Counted from the stretch's first letter, positions 53,685-62,779 are shown. The stretch is 64,000 nucleotides of DNA from JAGRKR01 sp041397725 (GCA_041397725.1 JAWKVZ010000002.1:186001-250000); one strand, 5' to 3'. Program-made: numbers and translations. Notes: generated by a model from the sequence alone, not told the origin.

Positions 53685-55343
53685 TCAGAACAGCGTGCCC
53701 TGGTCGCCGGGGTTTCTGTCGCGTCCGCGCGTGGCCGGGGGCGCCGCCGTCTTGGCCGGGCTGCTCTCCTCCGCGCCTCCGCTGACGGACCCCGCGCTGT
53801 CAGGCGGTGAGGTGTCGGGCGGGCTGGCTCCGCTCAGCGTCTGTGCTGCAACGCTGCCGTCGCGGAACTCGATCTCGAGAAGCTGGCCGGGCGCGATGCC
53901 GCCCGCGCGCCGCAGCATGCGTCCGTCAGAGTCCCGGACGAGCGCGAAGCCGCGCTCCAGCACGGCCTGATAGCCGAGCGCCGCCAGCAGTTTCGCCTGC
54001 GTTTCCAGCGCACGTTGATGGCTGGCCAGAACTTGCCGCATGGCGCGCTGGGAGCGGTCGCCGAGGTCCGCGACGCGCTCTCCGGCCCGACCGAGCCGCA
54101 TTTGCAGGGGCCTCAGCGAGAGCTTGCGCACGACGCGCTCGAAGGCGCGATGACGGTCGTTGCCGATCCGCTGCAGCGCCGTGGCGGCCTTCAGGCCGAG
54201 CGCCTCGAGGCGGGCGCCACGATGGCGGATCTGCTCCCGGAGGCGGAGCGGCGAGAGCTTGCCGGAGATCGCCGCGAAGCGATGGGCATGGCCGGACTTG
54301 TTCGCGTGCAGCGCACGCGGCAACCGCGCGCCGATGTCGTCGAGGCGCTGACGTGGCAGCTCCACCAGCGCCGTCGGCCGTGGCAGTCCCCGCGCCGCCG
54401 CCCGGAAGCGGTCTCGCGCGCCGTCGAGCAGCCGCGCCATGCTCGTGCGCAAGCGGTGCTCGCGCTCGCCGATGCGCTCGATCAGGTCGGAATGCTTCGG
54501 TACCGCCCATTCCGCCGCTTTGGTCGGTGTCGGCGCACGGGCGTCGGCGACGAGATCTATGAGGGTCCAGTCCGTCTCGTGGCCGACCGCGGAGATCACG
54601 GGAATGCGGCTGGCGGCGACGGCACGGACCACGCTCTCCTCGTTGAAGCCCCACAGGTCCTCCAGGCTGCCGCCGCCTCGCGCCACGATCAGCACGTCGG
54701 GCCGCGGGATGCGTCCGCCTTCGGGCAATGCGTTGAAGCCGGCAACGGCGGCCGCGACCTCGCGCGCCGAGGTCTCGCCCTGCACGCGCACCGGCCAGAC
54801 GATCACGTGCACGGGAAAGCGCTCGTCGAAGCCGTGCATCATGTCGCGGATGACGGCGCCGGTCGGCGACGTCACGATGCCGACGACGCGCGGCAGGAAC
54901 GGCAGCGGCTTCTTGCGTTCCTCATCGAACAGGCCCTCGGCGGCAAGCTTGCGCTTGCGCTCCTCGAGCAGCGCCATGAGCGCGCCGACGCCGGCCGGCT
55001 CGAGCGATTCGATGACGATCTGGTACTTCGAAGAGCCGGGATAGGTCGTGATCTTGCCGGAGGCGACGACTTCGAGGCCCTCCTGCGGCTTGAAGCGGAG
55101 CGCCTGGTAGACGCCGCGCCAGATCACGGCCTCGATCTTGGCCTTGTCGTCCTTCAGCGAGAAATAGCAGTGGCCCGAGGAGTGCGGTCCGCGGAAGCCG
55201 CTGATCTCGCCCCTGAGCCGCACGTAGCCGTAGCCGCTCTCGAGCGTGCGCTTGATGGCAAACGCCAGCTCGGCGACGGTGAACTCGGCGACATTAGGGG
55301 TCTGGCTCGGCTGGCGCCGCGGCTCGGCCACATCTCGCTCCAT
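53685..55343 (-). CDS. xseA: Exodeoxyribonuclease VII large subunit XseA
   Basis: A 552-residue catalytic subunit of exonuclease VII, which degrades single-stranded DNA from both ends with XseB. The N-terminal OB-fold (about 10-115, VAELAFAIKRTLESGYGYVRLRGEI trimmed) precedes the catalytic domain with RVVGIVTSPTGAVIRD, RPDVLIVARGGGSLEDLW, VISAVGHETD and LVADARAPTPTKAAE. A long helical region and an unusual Ser/Pro-rich tail (about 500-552) follow. The start at 55343 gives MERDVAEPRR with no strong ribosome site. xseB is not in the window. Confidence 0.94.
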   Translation of the reverse strand: MERDVAEPRRQPSQTPNVAEFTVAELAFAIKRTLESGYGYVRLRGEISGFRGPHSSGHCYFSLKDDKAKIEAVIWRGVYQALRFKPQEGLEVVASGKITTYPGSSKYQIVIESLEPAGVGALMALLEERKRKLAAEGLFDEERKKPLPFLPRVVGIVTSPTGAVIRDMMHGFDERFPVHVIVWPVRVQGETSAREVAAAVAGFNALPEGGRIPRPDVLIVARGGGSLEDLWGFNEESVVRAVAASRIPVISAVGHETDWTLIDLVADARAPTPTKAAEWAVPKHSDLIERIGEREHRLRTSMARLLDGARDRFRAAARGLPRPTALVELPRQRLDDIGARLPRALHANKSGHAHRFAAISGKLSPLRLREQIRHRGARLEALGLKAATALQRIGNDRHRAFERVVRKLSLRPLQMRLGRAGERVADLGDRSQRAMRQVLASHQRALETQAKLLAALGYQAVLERGFALVRDSDGRMLRRAGGIAPGQLLEIEFRDGSVAAQTLSGASPPDTSPPDSAGSVSGGAEESSPAKTAAPPATRGRDRNPGDQGTLF

Positions 55344-55516
55344 GGATCGCTTGCGATGCGCGCCATGATAGCGCAAAGGATGACGTTCCGGGGGCCAGGA
55401 GGCGGATATCCAACGCGAATCGGTGGCCGGGCCGAAGGTATCCGGCGAACCGGTTGCCCGCGGCGTTCGCCTGACGCAGGATCACCGGGCGACCGGCATG
55501 GGAGATTGAAACGGCG

Positions 55517-56809
55517 ATGAACGTTCTGCTGATCGGCTCCGGCGGCCGCGAGCATGCGCTCGCGTGGGCCTTGCGCGCCAGTCCGCTGCTCGGGGAGCTC
55601 TATGCCGCGCCTGGCAACGGGGGTATCTGCAGGGATGCCACCTGCGTCGCGCTCGACGTTGCCGACCACGCGGCCGTGATCGCGTTCTGCCGGTCGCATG
55701 CGATCGGCCTCGTGGTCATCGGTCCCGAAGCGCCGCTCGTCGCAGGCCTCGCGGATGATCTCGCGGCCGCCGACATCAAGGCCTTCGGGCCGTCAGCGGC
55801 CGCATCCCAGCTCGAGGGCTCGAAGGGCTTCACCAAGGATCTGTGCCGGGATTTCGGCATCCCGACCGGCGCCTATCGCCGGTTTCGCGATGCCGAGGCC
55901 GCCCGGGCCTATCTCGCCGGCCATCCGCTGCCCGTGGTCGTCAAGGCCGATGGCCTTGCAGCCGGCAAGGGTGTGGTGATCGCGGAGACTCGCGAGGATG
56001 CCTGCGCCGCGGTCGATGCCTGTTTTGCCGGTGCCTTCGGGGCCGCGGGCAGCGAGGTGGTGGTCGAGGAGTTCCTCGACGGCGAGGAAGCGAGCTTTTT
56101 TGCTCTCGTTGACGGCAAGACGGCGCTGCCCCTCGCCGCAGCGCAGGACCACAAGCGGGCCTTCGACGGCGACCAGGGGCCGAACACGGGCGGCATGGGC
56201 GCCTATTCGCCTGCGCCGGTCATGACGCCGGCCATGGTCGAGGCGACCATGGAGCGCATCATCCGGCCGACGGTGGCCGGCATGGCGGCGCGCGGCACGC
56301 CTTTTAAGGGCGTGCTGTTCGCCGGCCTCATGCTCACCGCGGAGGGGCCCAAGCTCATCGAGTACAACGTCCGCTTCGGCGATCCCGAGTGCCAGGTGCT
56401 GATGATGCGGCTCAAGTCGGATCTGCTGCCGGCGCTGCTGGCGACGGCGGATGGCGTGCTCGACACCTTCGATCTGCGCTGGCACGACGATGTGGCCCTG
56501 ACGGTCGTGCTCGCCTCGAAGGGCTATCCCGGCAGCTATGCGTCGGGCTCCGAGATCCGCGGGCTCGCGGCGGCTGCAGCCGTCGACGGCGTCGAGATTT
56601 TCCATGCCGGGACGACGCTGCGGGACGACAGAACAATCGCCACGGGCGGGCGCGTCCTCAACGTCGCCGCGCACGGCGCGACCGTTGCCGAGGCGCGCGA
56701 GCGGGCCTATGCCGCCATCGCCAGGATCGACTGGCCGGAAGGTCACTGGCGCAACGATATCGGCTGGCGGGCATTGGCCCGCGAAGAAAATTCGAAAGAC
56801 ACGACGTGA
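55517..56809 (+). CDS. purD: Phosphoribosylamine--glycine ligase PurD
   Basis: A 430-residue ATP-grasp enzyme catalysing step two of purine synthesis, joining phosphoribosylamine and glycine. Typical stretches are MNVLLIGSGGREHALAW, IGPEAPLVAGLADDL, KADGLAAGKGVVIA, EEFLDGEEASFFALVDG, DGDQGPNTGGMGAYSPAP and EYNVRFGDPECQ. Length is standard. It is divergent from xseA, with 173 bp between, and precedes the dehalogenase-like gene by 20 bp. Confidence 0.96.
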   Translation: MNVLLIGSGGREHALAWALRASPLLGELYAAPGNGGICRDATCVALDVADHAAVIAFCRSHAIGLVVIGPEAPLVAGLADDLAAADIKAFGPSAAASQLEGSKGFTKDLCRDFGIPTGAYRRFRDAEAARAYLAGHPLPVVVKADGLAAGKGVVIAETREDACAAVDACFAGAFGAAGSEVVVEEFLDGEEASFFALVDGKTALPLAAAQDHKRAFDGDQGPNTGGMGAYSPAPVMTPAMVEATMERIIRPTVAGMAARGTPFKGVLFAGLMLTAEGPKLIEYNVRFGDPECQVLMMRLKSDLLPALLATADGVLDTFDLRWHDDVALTVVLASKGYPGSYASGSEIRGLAAAAAVDGVEIFHAGTTLRDDRTIATGGRVLNVAAHGATVAEARERAYAAIARIDWPEGHWRNDIGWRALAREENSKDTT

Positions 56810-56829
56810 GCGAGGGAGGTTGACGGTTC

Positions 56830-57732
56830 ATGCTGCCAGAGCTGTTTCCTGGGTTCGAGAGCCGCCGGATCGAGACTGACGGCGCCAGCATCCACGTGCG
56901 CGTCGGCGGACGCGGACCGGCGGTTGTCTGCCTCCACGGCTATCCGCAGACGCACGCCTGCTGGCACAAGGTGGCAGGCGCGCTGGCCGAGCGCTTTACG
57001 GTCGTGCTGCCCGACCTGCGCGGCTACGGCGACAGCACCGGTCCGAAGAGTTGCGACAAGCATCTGGCCTACTCCAAACGCGCGATGGCCGCCGACGTCG
57101 TGGCGGTGATGCGGGCGCTCGGGCACGAGCGCTTCCAGGTGGTCGGGCACGACCGCGGCGCGCGCGTCGGCTATCGCCTCGTGCTCGATCATCCCGATCG
57201 GGTCGAGCGCTTCGTCTCCCTCGACGTGGTGCCGACCTACGACGCCTGGGCCGACATCTCCCGCGAGAACGCCATCGGGCGCTTCCACTGGTCGTTCCTG
57301 GCGCGGCCGGCGCCGTTCCCGGAGACGATGATCGGGCGCGATCCCGTATTCTTCATGGAGTACCTGTTCGCGCAGTGGTGCGGCACGCGCGATCTTTCGC
57401 CCTTCGCCGAGGGGGCCATGGCCCATTACCGCATGTCCTATTCAAAGCCCGAGGTCATCCACGCCTGCTGCGAGGACTATCGCGCCGGTGCGGGGATCGA
57501 TGTCGAGCTCGACGCGGCCGATCTCGAGGTGGGGCGCAAGATCGCCTGCCCGACGCTTGTGCTCTGGGGGGGCTCGCGGGCGCATGGCGTCGTGCACAAG
57601 CCCATCGAGACGTGGCGGCGCTGGTGCACGAACGTTATCGGTGAACCCGTCGAGTGTGGCCATTTCCTGCCGGAGGAGGCGCCGGCGGAGACCCTTGCGC
57701 GGCTCTTGCCCTTCCTGTCGGGAAAAGCCTGA
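56830..57732 (+). CDS. Fluoroacetate/haloacetate dehalogenase-like alpha/beta hydrolase
   Basis: A 300-residue alpha/beta hydrolase. All active-site residues of the Rhodopseudomonas palustris fluoroacetate dehalogenase (Asp110, Arg111, Arg114, His155, Trp156, Tyr219, His280) are present at the same spacing: Asp108, Arg109, Arg112 (GHDRGAR), His153, Trp154 (RFHWSF), Tyr217 (CEDYRAG) and His278 (GHFLPEE). The oxyanion-region HGYPQ is also typical. The likely reaction is hydrolysis of 2-haloacetate to glycolate, possibly including C-F cleavage; this is inference. It sits 20 bp after purD with a GGGAGG ribosome site, so it may be co-transcribed. Confidence 0.88.
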   Translation: MLPELFPGFESRRIETDGASIHVRVGGRGPAVVCLHGYPQTHACWHKVAGALAERFTVVLPDLRGYGDSTGPKSCDKHLAYSKRAMAADVVAVMRALGHERFQVVGHDRGARVGYRLVLDHPDRVERFVSLDVVPTYDAWADISRENAIGRFHWSFLARPAPFPETMIGRDPVFFMEYLFAQWCGTRDLSPFAEGAMAHYRMSYSKPEVIHACCEDYRAGAGIDVELDAADLEVGRKIACPTLVLWGGSRAHGVVHKPIETWRRWCTNVIGEPVECGHFLPEEAPAETLARLLPFLSGKA

Positions 57733-57763
57733 CGGGCGGGCAGGCGGGCCGTCGGGAGCACCC

Positions 57764-57792
57764 TTGGCCGGCGCGATCGGGCGTCCTACATT
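57764..57792 (+). promoter_or_regulatory. Candidate promoter of the patatin-like gene
   Basis: TTGGCC at 57764-57769 and TACATT at 57787-57792 are separated by exactly 17 nt. The patatin ATG lies only 9 nt after the -10, which implies a leaderless or nearly leaderless transcript and agrees with the lack of a ribosome site. Confidence 0.45.
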
Positions 57793-57801
57793 GGGTTGGT
57801 C

Positions 57802-58704
57802 ATGCGAGCAGCACCGCCATCTGAAAGCTTCGAGGCTCCCGCAGGCCGGGACGACGGCGTCGCTGTTGCGCTCGGCGGCGGCGCCGCGCGCGGGCTTGCC
57901 CACATCCTGATGATCGAGGCGCTCGACGAGCTCGGCGTGCGTCCACGGATCGTCGCGGGGACGTCCATGGGCGCCATTGTCGGCGCCTGTTATGCCGGCG
58001 GCCTCAGCGGCCGCGAGATCCGCGAGCACGCCGAGGGGTGGCTGGCCAAGCCCACTGATTTCGTGCGGCGGATCGCCGGCAAGTGGCCGGGCTCGGTTCT
58101 GAGCCTGTGGAACCCCATGACGCCCTCGATGTTCAACGGCGAGACGCTGTTCGAGATCGTCCTGCCCGAGCGCCTGCCGCGCACCTTCGAGGCGCTGCCC
58201 ATTCCGTTTCTCGCCGTCGCCGCGGATTTCTACGCCCAGGAGCAGGTGATCCTCGATAAGGGCGCCCTCATCCCGGCGGTCGCCGCCAGCGCCTCGCTGC
58301 CCGCCCTTCTGAAGCCGGTCCGGCTCGGCGAACGCCTGCTCATCGACGGCGGTTTCGTCAATCCGACGCCGTTCGACCTGGTGATGGACAAGGCGGCGAT
58401 TACGGTCGCGGTCGATGTGACGGGCACGAATTCGCGCCGGCCCGATACCGGCATGCCGTCCTCGGTCGAGGCGTGGATCGGTGCCGCGCAGATCACGCTG
58501 CATTCGATCACTCGCGAGAAGCTCAAATCGATCGCGCCGGACATCCTCATCCGGCCCAACGTCGGCGCGTTCGGCGCGCTCGAGTTCTTCAAGATGCCGG
58601 AGATCCTCGAGGCGGCCATGCCGGCCAAAGAGGAGCTGAAGCGCCGGTTGGGCGAGCAGCTTGAAAAGCTGGCGCGCTCGCCCCGGGCCGCCCATGGACA
58701 CTAA
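57802..58704 (+). CDS. Patatin-like phospholipase family protein
   Basis: A 300-residue protein with a patatin fold, whose Ser-Asp dyad hydrolyses acyl esters. The oxyanion loop GGGAARG (about residues 27-33), nucleophile elbow GTSMG (Ser near 56) and DGG with the catalytic Asp (IDGGFVNP) are present, so it is probably active. It resembles the RssA/YchK group of small bacterial patatins. ATG 57802 is used; TTG 57796 is a weaker alternative. The last 11 nt overlap the next gene, a protein methyltransferase, suggesting linked translation. Confidence 0.87.
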   Translation: MRAAPPSESFEAPAGRDDGVAVALGGGAARGLAHILMIEALDELGVRPRIVAGTSMGAIVGACYAGGLSGREIREHAEGWLAKPTDFVRRIAGKWPGSVLSLWNPMTPSMFNGETLFEIVLPERLPRTFEALPIPFLAVAADFYAQEQVILDKGALIPAVAASASLPALLKPVRLGERLLIDGGFVNPTPFDLVMDKAAITVAVDVTGTNSRRPDTGMPSSVEAWIGAAQITLHSITREKLKSIAPDILIRPNVGAFGALEFFKMPEILEAAMPAKEELKRRLGEQLEKLARSPRAAHGH

Positions 58705-59365
58705 GCCGCCGCCGTCGGAAGCTCAGCGCCGTGCCTTCATTCTGGCGAACACGAAGCGTCTGACGCCACCGCTGGTTCCCGAGCTGTCGCTGCATCTGGC
58801 CGAGGAGAGCCTGCCGATCTGGCGCAAGACCGAGGAGGAACTCGGCGAGGCCGGGCTGCCGCCGCCGTACTGGGCCTTCGCGTGGGCCGGCGGCCAGGCT
58901 CTGGCGCGCTATCTTCTCGATAATCCAGCGAGCGTGGCAGGTCGTCGCGTCATCGATCTCGGCACGGGATCGGGTCTCACCGCGATTGCCGCCGCCAGGG
59001 CGGGCGCCGCCAGCGTCCTCGCCAGCGATATCGACGCCTACGCCCTCACCGCCGTGCGGCTCAACGCCTCGACGAATGGCGTCACGGTCGATGTCGAGCC
59101 CGGCGATCTGCTCACGGGCCCGCCTCCGCCATGCGACGTGCTGCTCGTCGGCGACCTCTTTTACGAGCGCCCGCTCGCGGAGCGTGTGCTCGTCGCCCTG
59201 CGCGACGGTCTCGCACGCGGGACGGTCGCCTATGCGGGCGATCCCGGCCGCAGCTATTTTCCCGACCGGCACTTTGCGCGCGTGGCCGAGTACAGCGTAC
59301 CCGTGACCCGCGAGCTCGAGGACGCCGAGATCAAGCGCACCGCGGTCTGGTGCTTCACCGGCTGA
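58694..59365 (+). CDS. METTL20-like protein lysine methyltransferase
   Basis: A 223-residue seven-beta-strand methyltransferase with the SAM loop VIDLGTGSGLTAIAAA, SDIDAYALTAV and post-II motif VGDLFYERPLA. The DLFYE motif and short N-terminal region fit the METTL20 (ETFB lysine methyltransferase) family, whose Agrobacterium member modifies electron-transfer flavoprotein beta and ribosomal L7/L12. Substrate here is inferred, as no etf gene is close. The ATG at 58694 overlaps the patatin stop by 11 nt. Confidence 0.82.
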   Translation: MDTKPPPSEAQRRAFILANTKRLTPPLVPELSLHLAEESLPIWRKTEEELGEAGLPPPYWAFAWAGGQALARYLLDNPASVAGRRVIDLGTGSGLTAIAAARAGAASVLASDIDAYALTAVRLNASTNGVTVDVEPGDLLTGPPPPCDVLLVGDLFYERPLAERVLVALRDGLARGTVAYAGDPGRSYFPDRHFARVAEYSVPVTRELEDAEIKRTAVWCFTG

Positions 59366-59486
59366 GCGGCGCCACGTGCGGCCCGGCTCGCGCCACCGCG
59401 GATCCCGCACCGCCGTCGATGCACTCTTGCCGAAATGCCGCGATAATCTGCTACTCTCAGTGGAGGAGAGCGACAGGGGACCGGCA

Positions 59487-59915
59487 ATGAATTTCGCAGG
59501 CATCAGTTATCTGGCCGTGGCGCTTGCCGCGGCCGCGAGCTTCATGTTCGGCGGCGTATGGTACGGGCTGCTCGGCAAGCAATGGATGGCCGCGGTCGGA
59601 CTGACGGAGGATCAGGTCAAGGCCCGCAGCTCCTCCGGGAGCATGCTGTGGGTGTTCTCGCTGACGATCGTCGCGCAGTTCGTCATGGCCTTCGTGCTCG
59701 CGGGCTTGATCGGCCATCTCGGCAAGGGCTTCGTAACGCTGCGCAACGGCATGATCTCCGGCGCCTTCGTCTGGCTCGGCTTCGTCGTCACGACGCTTCT
59801 GGTCAATCATTCGTTCCAGGGGACGCGGCCATCCCTCACGGCGATCGACGCCGGCCATTGGCTCGGCGTGCTGTTGATCCAGGGCGCGATCATCGGCCTG
59901 ATCGGCATCAATTAG
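59487..59915 (+). CDS. DUF1761 family membrane protein
   Basis: A 142-residue protein with four hydrophobic segments (about 3-27, 52-75, 89-110, 120-140). The start FAGISYLAVALAAAASFMFGGVWYG and the WLGF and HWLG stretches are typical of DUF1761, a family of unknown function. ATG 59487 has AGGGGA upstream; an in-frame longer start would add a soluble tail unlike the family. It precedes the VOC gene by 35 bp. Confidence 0.8.
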   Translation: MNFAGISYLAVALAAAASFMFGGVWYGLLGKQWMAAVGLTEDQVKARSSSGSMLWVFSLTIVAQFVMAFVLAGLIGHLGKGFVTLRNGMISGAFVWLGFVVTTLLVNHSFQGTRPSLTAIDAGHWLGVLLIQGAIIGLIGIN

Positions 59916-59950
59916 CCTGCGCTCGGAATCCGAGATCGGCGAGGTGTCTC

Positions 59951-60325
59951 ATGATGCAGCTCAGCATCGTCTCGGTCCCGGTGTCCAACCAGGACGTGGC
60001 GAAGGCCTTCTATCGTGATGTCGTCGGGTTCAAGGTGCATCGCGAGGAGGAGATGGGACCCGCCACGCGCTGGCTGCACATGGTGCCGCCGTCTGGCTAC
60101 GCGGGCATTGCCTTGGTGACGTGGTTCGAGTCGATGCCGGCCGGCTCCGCGCAAGGGCTGATGCTCGAGACCATCGATATCGAGCTGGCCCACGAGCGGC
60201 TGGTGCAGCGCGGGCTCGAGATCACCGACATCCAGGAGGCGAAATGGGGACGCTTCGCCACATTCTTCGATCCGGATGGGAACGGCTGGGTGCTGACGCA
60301 GGTGCACAGGCTGGAGCCGCGATGA
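59951..60325 (+). CDS. VOC (glyoxalase/bleomycin resistance) superfamily protein
   Basis: A 124-residue single-module vicinal oxygen chelate protein: QLSIVSVPVSNQDVAKAFYRDVVGFKV at the start (shortened view: AFYRDVVGFKV), central WLHMVPPSG, and a C-terminal FFDPDGNGWVLTQ typical of the fold. Members bind metals and act in glyoxalase, dioxygenase or resistance reactions; no specific role is assigned. Two adjacent ATGs (59951, 59954) follow a GAGG element. The stop overlaps the Rieske start by 4 nt (ATGA), so the two are probably translated together. Confidence 0.84.
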   Translation: MMQLSIVSVPVSNQDVAKAFYRDVVGFKVHREEEMGPATRWLHMVPPSGYAGIALVTWFESMPAGSAQGLMLETIDIELAHERLVQRGLEITDIQEAKWGRFATFFDPDGNGWVLTQVHRLEPR

Positions 60326-60660
60326 AGCCTGGCCGCCAGCTCTGCCGTGTCGAGGAACTGGCCGAAACCGGGGCCAGGGGCGTCGACCTCGAGGATTCCG
60401 AGGGGAGTCTCCTTCCCCTGGTGATCGTGCGGGGCGATGACGGCCTGCGCTGCTATGTCAACGTCTGTCCGCACCAGGGCACGCCGCTCGAGACCTTTCC
60501 GGATCGCTTCCTCGACCAGCATGGCAGGCATCTCGTCTGCTCGACCCATGGCGCACGCTTCCGCGTGAGCGACGGCGTTTGCGTCGTCGGGCCCTGCAAG
60601 GGCGCGCGCCTGATCGCCTTTCCCGTACGCTGCGAGGGCGGATCGGTGGTCTCGGCGTGA
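60322..60660 (+). CDS. Rieske [2Fe-2S] ferredoxin-like protein
   Basis: A 112-residue single Rieske domain. The cluster ligands are Cys49 and His51 (CPHQGTPL) and Cys73 and His76 (CSTHGARF), with correct C-x-H and C-x2-H spacing. Such small proteins donate electrons to oxygenases or other enzymes; no oxygenase gene is in the immediate neighbourhood. ATG 60322 overlaps the VOC stop. No signal peptide or membrane anchor is seen, so it should be cytoplasmic. Confidence 0.9.
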   Translation: MKPGRQLCRVEELAETGARGVDLEDSEGSLLPLVIVRGDDGLRCYVNVCPHQGTPLETFPDRFLDQHGRHLVCSTHGARFRVSDGVCVVGPCKGARLIAFPVRCEGGSVVSA

Positions 60661-60701
60661 CGGTTGCGGTGCGGCCGCTCACTATTCGACCAACGGCATG
60701 G

Positions 60702-60730
60702 TTGCCGTCGTGACGGCGGAAATTCATAAT
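60702..60730 (+). promoter_or_regulatory. Candidate acs promoter
   Basis: TTGCCG at 60702-60707 and CATAAT at 60725-60730 are exactly 17 nt apart. Transcription would start near 60737, giving a leader of about 29 nt with the GGAGGA ribosome site at 60751-60756 before the acs ATG at 60766. Confidence 0.5.
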
Positions 60731-60765
60731 TCGCTGAACGGCCGTACCCCTGGAGGAACCGACGA

Positions 60766-62718
60766 ATGTCCGAACACCACGTTTACGATGTGCCGAGCGA
60801 ATGGGCAGCACGTGCCTTCGTGGACGAGCGCCAGTACGAGGCGCTCTACAAGCAGTCGATCGACGATCCCGACACGTTTTGGGGTGAGCACGGCAAGATC
60901 GTCGATTGGATGAAGCCCTTCACCAAGGTCAAGCACACCTCCTACGACCCGCACAATGTCTCGATCAAGTGGTACGAGGACGGCACGCTCAACGTTTGCG
61001 CCAACTGCGTGGATCGCCATGTGGAGACGCGCGGCGACCAGGTGGCGATCATCTGGGAGGGCGACGACCCGACCCATGACGAGAAGATCACCTATCGCCA
61101 GCTTCTCGAGCGAGTCTCCAAGTTCGCCAACGTCCTCAAGGCTCAGGGTGTGCGCAAGGGCGACCGGGTCACGATCTATCTGCCGATGATCCCCGAGGCG
61201 GCCTACGCCATGCTGGCCTGCGCGCGGATCGGCGCGGTTCACTCCGTCGTCTTCGGCGGCTTCTCGCCGGACAGCCTCGCCGGACGCATCGTCGACGCCG
61301 ATTCCAAGTTCATCATCACGGCTGACGAAGGCGTGCGCGGAGGGCGCCCTATCCCGCTCAAGAAGAACACCGACGAGGCGCTGAAGAAGTGCGCCGGCGG
61401 CGAGAAGGTGCTCGTTGTCAGGCGGACCGGCGCTGCCGTGCCGTGGAACCCGGGGCGTGACGTGTGGCTGCACGAGGAGCTGGTGAAGGTCTCGCCCGAC
61501 TGTCCGCCGGCAGAAATGAGCGCGGAGGACCCGCTGTTCATCCTCTACACGTCCGGCTCGACCGGCCAGCCCAAGGGCGTCCTGCATACGAGCGGCGGTT
61601 ATCTCGTCTACGCCGCCATGACGCACAAGTACGTCTTCGATTATCACGACGGCGACATCTACTGGTGCACCGCGGACGTCGGCTGGGTGACCGGCCACAG
61701 CTACATCCTCTACGGCCCGCTCGCCAACGGCGCCACGACGCTGATGTTCGAGGGGGTGCCGAACTATCCCACGGCGTCGCGCTTCTGGCACGTGGTCGAC
61801 AAGTGGGAAGTCAATATCTTCTACACGGCCCCGACCGCCATCCGGGCGCTGATGGGGGCGGGCGACGACTTCGTCAAGCGCACCGACCGCTCGTCGCTGC
61901 GCCTGCTCGGCTCCGTGGGCGAGCCGATCAATCCCGAGGCCTGGGAATGGTATCACCGCGTCGTCGGCGATCACCGCTGCCCGATCGTGGACACGTGGTG
62001 GCAGACCGAGACCGGCGGCATTCTCATCACGCCGCTGCCGGGGGCAACCAAGCTGAAGCCGGGCTCGGCGACGCGCCCCTTCTTCGGCATCAAGCCGGCG
62101 CTCGTTGACGAGAAGGGGACGGTGCTCGAGGGGGCGGCGTCGGGCAACCTCATCATCACCGATAGCTGGCCTGGGCAGATGCGCACGGTCTATGGCGATC
62201 ACGAGCGCTTCGTGCAGACGTATTTCTCGACCTATCCGGGCAACTATTTCACCGGTGACGGCTGCCGCCGCGACGAGGACGGCTATTACTGGATCACCGG
62301 CCGCGTCGACGACGTCATCAACGTCTCCGGCCATCGCATGGGCACCGCCGAGGTCGAGTCGGCGCTCGTCGCGCATCCCAAGGTGTCGGAGGCCGCTGTG
62401 GTCGGCTATCCGCACGACCTCAAGGGGCAGGGCATCTACTGCTACGTCACGCTCATGAGCGGCGAGCAGCCCGACGAGGCGCTCAAGAAGGAGCTGCGCG
62501 ACTGGGTGCGCAAGGAGATCGGCCCGATCGCCTCGCCGGATCTGATCCAGTTCTCGCCGGGCCTGCCGAAGACCCGGTCCGGCAAGATCATGCGCCGCAT
62601 CCTGCGCAAGATCGCCGAGGACGATTTCTCCAACCTCGGCGACACCTCGACGCTCGCCGAGCCGGCCGTGGTCGAGGACCTGATCAGCAACCGGCAGAAC
62701 AAGAAGGCCTCGGCTTAG
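60766..62718 (+). CDS. acs: Acetyl-CoA synthetase (AMP-forming)
   Basis: A 650-residue enzyme converting acetate, CoA and ATP to acetyl-CoA. The adenylation domain has YTSGSTGQPKGV, WCTADVGWVTGHSY, WWQTETGG and TGRVDDVINVSGHRMGTAE. The C-terminal acetylation site RSGKIMRR carries the Lys regulated by acetylation in related enzymes. Length and all cores match bacterial Acs. A GGAGGA ribosome site precedes ATG 60766, and a candidate promoter and a terminator bracket it, so it looks monocistronic. Confidence 0.96.
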   Translation: MSEHHVYDVPSEWAARAFVDERQYEALYKQSIDDPDTFWGEHGKIVDWMKPFTKVKHTSYDPHNVSIKWYEDGTLNVCANCVDRHVETRGDQVAIIWEGDDPTHDEKITYRQLLERVSKFANVLKAQGVRKGDRVTIYLPMIPEAAYAMLACARIGAVHSVVFGGFSPDSLAGRIVDADSKFIITADEGVRGGRPIPLKKNTDEALKKCAGGEKVLVVRRTGAAVPWNPGRDVWLHEELVKVSPDCPPAEMSAEDPLFILYTSGSTGQPKGVLHTSGGYLVYAAMTHKYVFDYHDGDIYWCTADVGWVTGHSYILYGPLANGATTLMFEGVPNYPTASRFWHVVDKWEVNIFYTAPTAIRALMGAGDDFVKRTDRSSLRLLGSVGEPINPEAWEWYHRVVGDHRCPIVDTWWQTETGGILITPLPGATKLKPGSATRPFFGIKPALVDEKGTVLEGAASGNLIITDSWPGQMRTVYGDHERFVQTYFSTYPGNYFTGDGCRRDEDGYYWITGRVDDVINVSGHRMGTAEVESALVAHPKVSEAAVVGYPHDLKGQGIYCYVTLMSGEQPDEALKKELRDWVRKEIGPIASPDLIQFSPGLPKTRSGKIMRRILRKIAEDDFSNLGDTSTLAEPAVVEDLISNRQNKKASA

Positions 62719-62740
62719 CCTGACGTCTTTCGCTCGCTTT

Positions 62741-62779
62741 GCCCCGGACGATCCGTTGCGGTCGCCCGGGGCGGTCTTT
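62741..62779 (+). terminator. Probable terminator after acs
   Basis: GCCCCGG (62741-62747) pairs with CCGGGGC (62766-62772), and the loop itself pairs (CGA(T)CCG with CGGTCG around TTG), giving a long stem. It is followed by GGTCTTT, a short T tract. It lies 22 nt after the acs stop. Confidence 0.6.

Noticed and set aside
54015..55520. A 501-codon open frame opposite xseA
   Set aside because: xseA is a clear conserved gene with intact motifs. The antisense product has no recognisable domain and typical GC-shadow composition.
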